A DNA stretch of 64,000 bases. Origin: Dryococelus australis. Taxonomy: Eukaryota > Arthropoda > Insecta > Phasmatodea > Phasmatidae. The position numbers and the translations under genes are program-made. The stretch lies in contig CM056997.1 of the NCBI GenBank assembly GCA_029891345.1, forward strand, positions 215,923,212 through 215,987,211, read 5' to 3'. Of the stretch, positions 56,870-64,000 are shown in pieces. How positions within the stretch are numbered: the first letter of the stretch is position 1; the number at the start of each line of letters is the position of its first letter. The notes under the pieces were generated by a model. The model made no database searches. It was not told the DNA's origin and worked only from the letters and a program-made list of their open reading frames with translations.

Positions 56870-59800
56870 AATTATACATGTTGATTCCATACTGTAAAGT
56901 AACTATTTTAATTTATAGTATAATCATTTTGGTATCACAAGGATTTAATGCAATTTTACTAACTTCGATTGTATATATTTTGTGTTTCTCACTCCTTCTT
57001 AAATTCATTGTTCTATATTGTAATTTTTCATCAGACACACATTTATTATATTCGTCAAATGTAATTCTATTGTTAACTACACCATATTTCACACTTTTAG
57101 ATAGCTTATTTCTTCTATTATCAACTCTTTATGCATACATTTTTGTTCTTAAAGCAATAAATTCTTTCATTATTTTGCCAATCCATTTTTTTCTTTCAAT
57201 TTGCCTAAAACATTTTATTTATTCGAGACATGTTATAGATATTATCATTTGGATTATCACTTGTATCAAATTTATCTAACATTGTCTTCATACATTCGTA
57301 AAAAATCTCCTGTTTTATGTTATAAATATGCACATTGATATCTTGATAGCACACTTCAATTTTATCTCCACATATGGCTTTCATCACTTTATAATGAAAA
57401 TCATACATTCATTCTTTTGTTATGTCTAAAATTGACACACCCACATAAAGAGGCTTATTAAATATTACTTTTGTTTTATTCACATGTAAGGCGGCTAGGT
57501 TCTCGTTAAATATAGTGCTTCTTTTGAAATTTGGTTTTACTACTAATTTTTCACAAACTTTTTCACTTGAACCTAGTCTTATATCTTCTCTGTTTCTGAT
57601 ATTTTCCATTGTTTTACCAAGCACAGGATTATTTGTCAATTTATAAAAATTAGTTCTCATCAATGTATTCAAATATGTATAAATCTTTAACGAATCAGAC
57701 TGATTAAACTTCAATATTCTATGTATTTTAGTAAGTTTTAATACATTATTTAGACACTGGTTCAAATTGCGATAGTGTATTGAATACTATTCTGTTTTAT
57801 GTAAAGTTGTTAACAATATAGATTGATTTGTTCCTGGAACTGCCTTATTTTCATGACAAAATGGAATATTTTTATGTGAATTATGTAGTTCTTGCGGATA
57901 TTCTAAATCAACTTATAATATGTAGCTATGTTGTAAACCATTCTTCAAATTTAATATATATTCTCGCCAAAAATCTAAATTAAATTCGGTATTATTAAAC
58001 CATTCAAGATTTGGATTAAAATATTCTAATTATTTGTTATTGGCTTTAACATATCGCTTACAAAATTGCGATATTCGACCTCTAATTCCTTTTTCTACCA
58101 TTAAAATGATATCAAAATCATGTAATAAATCTAATGGTTGTTTAGTCATTTTTAACAGTGCATCCCATGATAATCCTGGTTCTGTTAAATACCATGCTTG
58201 ATCTAGATAATATGCATTGATATCTGTATTTCTAAAATTTTCAAAAACATCTGCATTTCACTTTTAAAATATAAATCGTGATAATCCCAAATATTTTTCA
58301 CATTAAGTTGATTCCATACAAGTTTTGCGTGTTCATATCCATCGTCGGTTATATCAGATTCACTTAATTTGTTGTGAAATTCGTTCTATGGTGGAAGATC
58401 TATTTCTTTAAATATCTTCCACCTGTCCATATAACCATATTTATAAACACTTTTCTAATAACTACATATATTTTATCTTCTGTTTGGTTAAATTGGATAC
58501 TAATTTATCTAAACTGCTGGCCATAAATTTAAATGTATCTATAAACCTCATTTTTTAAATCATATCCTAGCTCTTAAATAAATTAGCATCAACCTAGCTA
58601 AGTTATGAAAATACATTGGAACAAAATTGGGTAATTTTAATTGGAGATTACAATTGTTGCATAATGGAATAGTAAATTTTCCATTTATATTACCATTACG
58701 ATGTACTTTTTATTTAGCTCCGTTTATTCGCATTCGCATACAGTACATTTCCTAGATTTTGTATGTTGTTTTTTATTCTTTTGTCAGTGTATGGATTGCT
58801 TTGATTTGCGAATATATTTCCCCAATCTCCTACTTCTTTTTTTGTTGCTTCTATAAAATTCTGATTTGCAAATGCGCCTCTATATACAACTGGAGGTTTA
58901 TAGTCACCATAACTAGATACAATATAATAACAAAAACCAGAAGCTTCGTGTAACTGATATTTCATTTTATATGATTTATGATTTAACTTTAAATCAATTG
59001 TATTTATTTGTGCCATTCTAACTTTACATCTTTCTTTAAGTGCCTCCTTATAAAAGCCATTATCAATATCATTCTCTGTTAAAACTGAATATTTTTAGAT
59101 TAATTCAATTTTTTTATTTCAATTGGATTTGGTTAATTGTTTACATTTTCTTTACAACTGATTCAAAATCTGCATATATTGCAAAAGGAACTTTCATTGC
59201 ATGTTTGTAGTTTTTAAATTTTATTAGTTTTCGCCTTTTAAAGGTAAACTGACTTTTACTGATTCATTTTTAGAACAGACTTATGTATGTTTATTTAATA
59301 TTTCTTGAGAATAAAAAAATTGAAGATACATATCGCATATATAAGTTTTACTTTTTTGTTATTTTTTTTTTGTGCTGAAAGCAATTTCAATAAATCTTTT
59401 ATCCAACAGTAATGCGAGTTTGTATCATCTTTGAAAAAAAATAAAGTAAATTTATATGTTTTCCCTTTTTGTTTAATGGATATACTGAAGACTTGCATTC
59501 AATAGATTAAACATTTATAGATAATCAATTTGGATTTCTATTTTTGCGTATAGTCAATTTTAATAGGATGTTCATATTTATCTAATAATTTTTCAATATT
59601 ACGACCCACATTCTTATATTTAGATACTCTTTGTGGATCTTTTTCTACTGGAAACAATGCAGACTTTATTGTCCAAAGAAAGCATTTTTGGCCTTCATTG
59701 ATCACATTAATGCATGCTTTAGTATTCTTAATTGCTTCTGGTAGTTCGATATAAGATGCTTCATTTAATGGATTATACTTATTTATAGCAAATTTCATCC

Positions 59801-60433
59801 TAACTATACTATATAGAGCCCAGTCTGAATTACTTTTTTCAATGATTTATATTCCTGCTAGTATTTTTTATTTATTTTTTGTTTTTTATAAACATTTTTA
59901 ATGTCTCCTTCGTTGAATATTGTAAAAAAATTTGATTAAATGTCCTCAAATAGTCATATTTCACCAGTTTTCCGACTTCGTAAATGGGCTACAAGTTTAA
60001 TGTTACATTTAGTTTTATAGGTTGATCACGTAATATTATTTACACATTTTGTTTTACTGAAGTAAACAAATTCCTGGGCAACACTAAATTAAAATTATTT
60101 TCATTGTAATATGTTGATAACCTACATTTAAAAGCAGTTTCGAGTGTGTAAGTTTTATTGGTTTTTTTATTTCTTTTGATTACATAATATACTATAGCAG
60201 AAAATGGGAATATTCTTTTAATTCCTTTTTGTATTTTCTATATATTATTTTTCCATTTGGAGAAGGTAAATTTGCAATGCTTCTTTTTCTTTGTTCATTT
60301 TAATTGTTGGTGAAAGAGTTGTAATTAAATCAGATTTTCTTAGATTATACCAATATTTGATTTTTAAATCTCTGCCAATAACTCTCAACTCGCGCGCTCT
60401 ATTTTCTCTCAAATCACTTATTGATCTGAGCAT
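56870..60433 (-). pseudogene. polB: element B DNA polymerase B
   Basis: Minus strand. N-terminal SAP-like helix pair (ARELRVIGRDLKIKYW, LRKSDLITTL; 60433-60245). Then TLETAFKCRLSTYY, FAINKYNPLNEASYIELPEA (59798-59538), a DTNSHYCWIKDLLKLL segment (~59420), GFCYYIVSSYGDYKPPVVY (58714-59016) and AWYLTEPGLSWDALLK-like decayed palm sequence near 58170. The 118-codon open piece 57765-57409 has KLTNNPVLGKTMENIRNRED. Motif C reads CYQDINVHIY (57340), with the second catalytic Asp-Ser lost. The order matches PolB of element A. Many frameshifts. Confidence 0.88.
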
Positions 60434-60539
60434 CGCGATCTATATATAATAAATTATAATAAAATTTATGACGTCTGAGTTAATTATCATATTGAATTTA
60501 ATTATATATATATATATATATATGGCTTTATTGTACGAT

Positions 60540-61030
60540 TTACTATTTGTATGTTTCTTTTAGAAAATCATAATATAAATATTTTCGGCATTCCCATTGT
60601 ACTCTCTCTTTTTTAGACTCATAATTATGTATAGCATATTTACTATAACATTTTTGCAGGTGTGAAAATACTTATCTGTTATGTCTTTATGAGATGCAAA
60701 ATAATCAGTAGGTTTATTCACGTTGCATACAGAGCATGTCTTGGTTGAATGATCGCCTTGTAAAATTTCGTGTAGTTTAGTATTTTTATGCTTTTCATGA
60801 TTTGTCTTGCAAACACATGCTCCACATTCGCATTGTACTTTCTCTTTATTTAACTCATAGCGACGTCTAGAATATTTATTGTATTATTTGTTAGAGGTGG
60901 TAATGGGTTTATCTTTTGTGTGTGTTGTGTGATGGTAAACTGCTTATTTGTAATACTTCACCACACTTTTTAAAATATTTACATGTGGTATTGTTTTCCA
61001 TTTTGTTAGAGGGTAACAAATCCATTTTAA
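60540..61030 (-). pseudogene. zinc-binding segment upstream of PolB
   Basis: Cys/His-rich decayed frames: TKTCSVCNVNKPTDYFASH near 60720 and a CECGACVC-type segment near 60810, a zinc-ribbon-like pattern. It could be the polymerase N-terminal zinc region or a separate small gene. (TA)n at 60505-60525 separates it from the SAP-like part. Confidence 0.4.
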
Positions 61031-61095
61031 TTTTATAAAGAGAGCATTTTATTAGGATAAAGAAAAAATATTACCAGTCAGAAACTGCTAAAGGG

Positions 61096-61116
61096 TGGGA
61101 TGATTTTTTCATCCCA
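61096..61116. terminator. perfect 8-bp hairpin
   Basis: TGGGATGA / TCATCCCA, 5-nt T loop; same stem as 56835-56855. It lies 75 bp past the stop of the small minus-strand frame at 61191. Confidence 0.5.
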
Positions 61117-61190
61117 GCTGTATCTGATCAAATATTCTTAATGTTTGACACAAATTAAAAGGCACATATAAAATTGACACAAAAAAAAAT

Positions 61191-61385
61191 TTATATTCGG
61201 AGCCCTACTAACTTTTTAAATACTTCTTCAATTTGCTCAATATTCAGACCCATTTCTCGAAGCTCATATTTATTGTCAATGTTTTCTAAAAGTAATAATT
61301 GTAGGTGTTGTAAATTTGAATGATATATGGAAACTAATTATCTTATTTTGTCAGATGCCTTACCGTCTAATCTATAGGAAGTTGT
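61191..61385 (-). pseudogene. small helical protein remnant
   Basis: Minus strand frame with one stop: YRLDGKASDKIR then LQHLQLLLLENIDNKYELRE and LNIEQIEEVFKKLVGLRI, stop at 61191. Amphipathic helices; no family recognised. 61386-61528 holds nothing further. Confidence 0.4.
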
Positions 61386-61528
61386 ATTTGAAATATCTCC
61401 ACCTTTGAAATGTTAGTAAGGCTGCAGAGGAAGAGAGACGAAGCCATTGTTTATTTATAAAGAAAGCAGTTTATTAAAAAGTATAAAAAATGTAACTAAT
61501 ACTTGAAATTCATTATTTTTATAAATTC

Positions 61529-61660
61529 AGTAAAGGTCTAATACAGAACCAAGCGCAGCGCAATAATTGGACTAAAAATCGAGTAAATTTCTCATTTTCA
61601 AGCAACTTTTTCAAAATCTTCTGGAGACATCATTTATCTCTCCAATTCCATTATCAAAAG
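61529..61660. repeat. terminal repeat of element C
   Basis: Matches 43664-43785 in direct orientation with a few substitutions; here there is one copy of the 16-bp end unit instead of four. Confidence 0.85.
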
Positions 61661-61839
61661 CAAGCAAATTAAGGGCAAAATCAAGCTAATTTAAACCAAA
61701 CCTCCAATATAAATCAAGCAGTTTTTTTAACCTGCTGAGCAGGGCTCTTTTCATGTCAAATAAGCTAAATTTAATCTAAATCTGTATGACAAATGAACAA
61801 GTAAATATATACATATATATATATAATTTGATGAAAATT

Positions 61840-62121
61840 CTTAAGAGGATAAATTTACCATTTTTAATTTCTTTTAAGTCTCCATATGATATAAACACTT
61901 CTTTCTCATTTATTAGATTCAAGGTATTTTTATATATTACTTTCACATAGCGATCTGGAAATAATATTTTAAACTTTCAACTAGAATACAATTAATCTTT
62001 TTACAAAATTTAAATTCATAAATTTCAAAATCTGTGGCTGCGAACTATTAATTTTTTTTTCGAGATCTTGTAGTTTAGTGAATTCAAAGGAATTATTCAA
62101 CTTCTTGAGGAAAAATTCCAT
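61840..62121 (-). pseudogene. element C small OB-fold-like protein
   Basis: Minus strand: MEFFLKKLNNSFEFTKLQDL, a broken middle, then LFPDRYVKVIYKNTLNLI and ISYGDLKEIKNGKFILLRIF. Parallels 16098-16391, including the (L/F)P-D-(K/R)-Y motif and its position next to the terminal repeat. This helps confirm the gene as a conserved part of both Polinton families. Confidence 0.6.
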
Positions 62122-62162
62122 TAAGAAGAAGAAAAAATTGGTGTTGAAATTTTATTAATACA

Positions 62163-62866
62163 CTATGCTTTAGCTTGCAGATTTAGCTGAAAAAAAAACA
62201 GGTTCAAGGCATCTGAGACGTGTTTAAATTTGTTTGATTTTGGCCTTAAATTTTCTCTATTTTGGGCCACAATTTGAAAGATTTTACAGGAAAAGAGAGA
62301 TTTGCTAGATTTTTGGCTTTCATTTGCTTGAATTTTATCAAATTTAGTGCATTGCGCTTGTATATGCAATAGGCATTTACTAATGTTTTCGCGAGGAAAC
62401 GTGCATTTCAAACACACTACAAGGCGGTTCAATGTACGCAGGAGCCTTAACTCTCGGCTTCACCTCTTTCGCAGAAACACCTTTTGCAACTAACCGATAC
62501 CACTAATAAAATTCAGCCCAAAAATATTATACAACTCGTAAAATATAACTTATATATAATTGCACGTTTTCAGTAATTATGGCCTATTGTGAATCCGAAT
62601 TTATGACGCGAAAACTAGGAATTTCCGCAAAAACGTAAAGCCTGGCTTTAATGATAGTATATAGAGAAAGCGGATCCTGGCTCAGTGCAATAAAACATCA
62701 AAAAATAAATAAAATTAATGCTAAAATCAAGTAAAATTTCTCGTTTTCCAGCCACTCATTCATTTTCTAGAATTTTCAATTCCTGTTTCTGCAAATTTAA
62801 GCTAAAACCAAGCAAAATTAAGCTCTAAAAAAAAGCAAATTTACCATTTTCTTAATAATGACTATG

Positions 62867-62897
<31 letters not shown>

Positions 62898-63120
62898 CAA
62901 AATCAAGAAAATTTAAGCCAAATCTGCAAGTAAAATCATGTAAATTAAAGTTAAAATCAAGTAAATTAAAGGCAACATCAAGCTAATTTAAGCTAAAATC
63001 AAGTAAATTTAAAATCAAGCAATTTTAAGCTAAAATAAGCAAACTTTAAGTCAAAGTTTAAGCCAAATTTTAAGCAAAATCAAATAAATTCAAGCTAAAA
63101 CCAACCAGCTAAAATAAGTT
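62163..63120. repeat. AAATCAAGC-type low-complexity repeat block
   Basis: Variants of AAAATCAAGTAAATTTAAGC recur throughout 62700-63120, with related pieces at 61660-61760 and 62250-62340. A T27 run is at 62871-62897. A minus-strand frame 62432-62163 has VCLKCTFPRENISKCLLHIQ with C-x2-C-x12-H-x4-C spacing, possibly fortuitous. Confidence 0.7.
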
Positions 63121-63549
63121 GCGGAATAAATTTAATGGAAAAAAACTGACAAATAGAATGAAACAATTATACATTATAAGAGACTTGGAGAAAAATCTCT
63201 TTTTGGGTTACCAAAATAATTTTTTTATTCGATAAAATAACTCAACTATATATCTAAAAATTTCTAGCTTTAAAAGATTAAATAATTTCATTATACATCT
63301 AAAATCTAATATTAAACTATCAAACATTTTGATGTTTCTGTAAAATCGCTTACTCGTTCCATTGATTAATTCTAAAAAAATGTATATATCTTCTGTAATT
63401 ATTTCTTTCAAATAATTATAAGTTAGATTACATTGGCTGGTTAGACCAACATTACAAATTGTTCCTGTTTCAATAGATTTCTCAAAATCTACACTTATGT
63501 TTATGTTTGTTTTTCTTTAACTACAGATGTTTTCTATTTAAACATAGAC
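63121..63549. other. AT-rich spacer
   Basis: A 67-codon minus-strand frame (63411-63208) is present but not recognised. Nothing else seen. Confidence 0.4.
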
Positions 63550-64000
63550 ATTTTGAGATGTTTGTATCATTTTTTCTTTAATTGCAATTGCTGTGTTAGT
63601 TTCATATTCAACAATACGCCACATAATTTCTATTTTTTGAATAAAAATTTTACATGGATCAGCATAACTTTACTGAACTGCAACATCTGCGTCCTTTGTT
63701 TGATAAACAAACGAACAATTGTTATCACATTAATTACGAAAAAAAAGTAATTTTATAACACCATTTTCAGTAAATTTCATCGTTATCTCGAATAAAACCA
63801 AACAGATATTTTAGAGGATACAATGTTTCATTTGTTTTATCACTATGCATACATTTTACTCAATATTTATCATAAACATCAGTAAACTCTAAATAATTTT
63901 GTTTACTTGGTGATATCAATAAATTAATCATAATTTTTGAAATTATTCCTGGATTATCACCACCTACAATAATATTAAGAATGTTTTGAAATTTTTTACT
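63550..64000 (-). pseudogene. MCP: element C major capsid fragment
   Basis: Minus strand matches the capsid of element B at both DNA and protein level: CDS pieces around MWRIVEYETNTAI (~63625), the preceding Tyr/Asn-rich region and DNPGI (~63955). It runs off the window at the N-terminal side and is truncated after the WRIVEYE segment. Confidence 0.75.

Larger units (their letters stand above)
43616..61528. mobile_element. Polinton/Maverick element B, diverged and interrupted
   Basis: Left end AGTAAAGGTCTAAT at 43616 in four 16-bp tandem copies, then a terminal sequence (ACCAAGCGCAGCGCAA) repeated in direct orientation at 61529, where element C begins. Genes in order: capsid(-), DUF8207-type(+), PLA2-like(+), pX-like(+), protease(+), 2-kb insertion, fibre-like(+), integrase(+), BRO(-), metalloproteinase(-), SINE, ATPase(-), penton-like(+), PolB(-). 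The expected inverted right TIR was not found before 61528. All genes are broken. The right boundary is therefore uncertain. Confidence 0.82.
61529..64000. mobile_element. Polinton element C (same family as B), left end only
   Basis: Begins AGTAAAGGTCTAAT at 61529 in the same orientation as B's left end. It carries the small OB-like gene and, at the window edge, the capsid gene. The rest lies outside the window. Confidence 0.78.

Noticed and set aside
56878..57279. 133-codon hydrophobic plus-strand frame
   Set aside because: Antisense of the PolB C-terminal region of element B.
43616..61660. LTR retrotransposon with direct long terminal repeats
   Set aside because: The direct repeats are short, the enclosed genes are Polinton genes and there is no reverse transcriptase.

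Overview
The window looks like repeat-rich, AT-rich nuclear DNA of an arthropod, most likely an insect. It is dominated by transposable elements: a Jockey-type and an RTE-type non-LTR retrotransposon, a Tc1/mariner relic, tRNA-derived SINEs, satellites and, above all, three Polinton/Maverick (adintovirus-like) elements. I see no intact host protein gene. The only host-gene-like signal is a CpG-rich block with possible splice sites near 32 kb. The species call is inference from repeat types and from gene families that I recognise as common in insect genomes.

Layout. 1-3.2 kb: minus-strand Jockey-like element, with a 29-bp minisatellite inside its RT region. 3.8-16.8 kb: Polinton A, almost complete, with ~340-420 bp terminal inverted repeats, AG termini and a 6-bp target duplication. 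Its order is PolB(+), two BRO genes(+), capsid(-), integrase(-), DUF8207-type protein(+), PLA2-like(+), pX-like(+), adenain-like protease(+), unknown(+), ATPase(-), penton-like(+), small OB-like protein(-). 17-25 kb: host spacer, SINEs and an RTE element. 25.06-27.83 kb: a 2.8-kb element with ~110-bp TIRs, Polinton-like ends and a small zinc-finger gene. 28-36 kb: mostly non-coding, with a SINE headed by a perfect palindrome, a CpG-rich block and a Tc1 relic. 36.6-38.4 kb: 32-bp minisatellite. 40.2-43.4 kb: 171-bp satellite with an open frame.

43.6-61.5 kb is a second, more diverged Polinton (B) with a different gene order: capsid(-), DUF8207-type(+), PLA2-like(+), pX-like(+), protease(+), a 2-kb insertion, fibre-like protein(+), integrase with chromodomain(+), BRO fragments(-), a matrix-metalloproteinase-like gene(-), ATPase(-), penton-like(+), PolB(-). 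A third copy (C) of the same family starts at 61.5 kb in the same orientation and runs off the window.

The Polinton genes together form a self-replicating, self-integrating, virus-like module: protein-primed PolB and integrase for copying and insertion, and capsid, penton-like, protease, ATPase and PLA2-like proteins for virion building, packaging and entry. Nearly all carry frameshifts or stops, so these are fossils. The most unusual content is the metalloproteinase zymogen gene in B. Also notable are a shared TATATAATAAATG-type motif at several Polinton start codons and perfect or near-perfect hairpins at the ends of convergent Polinton genes.
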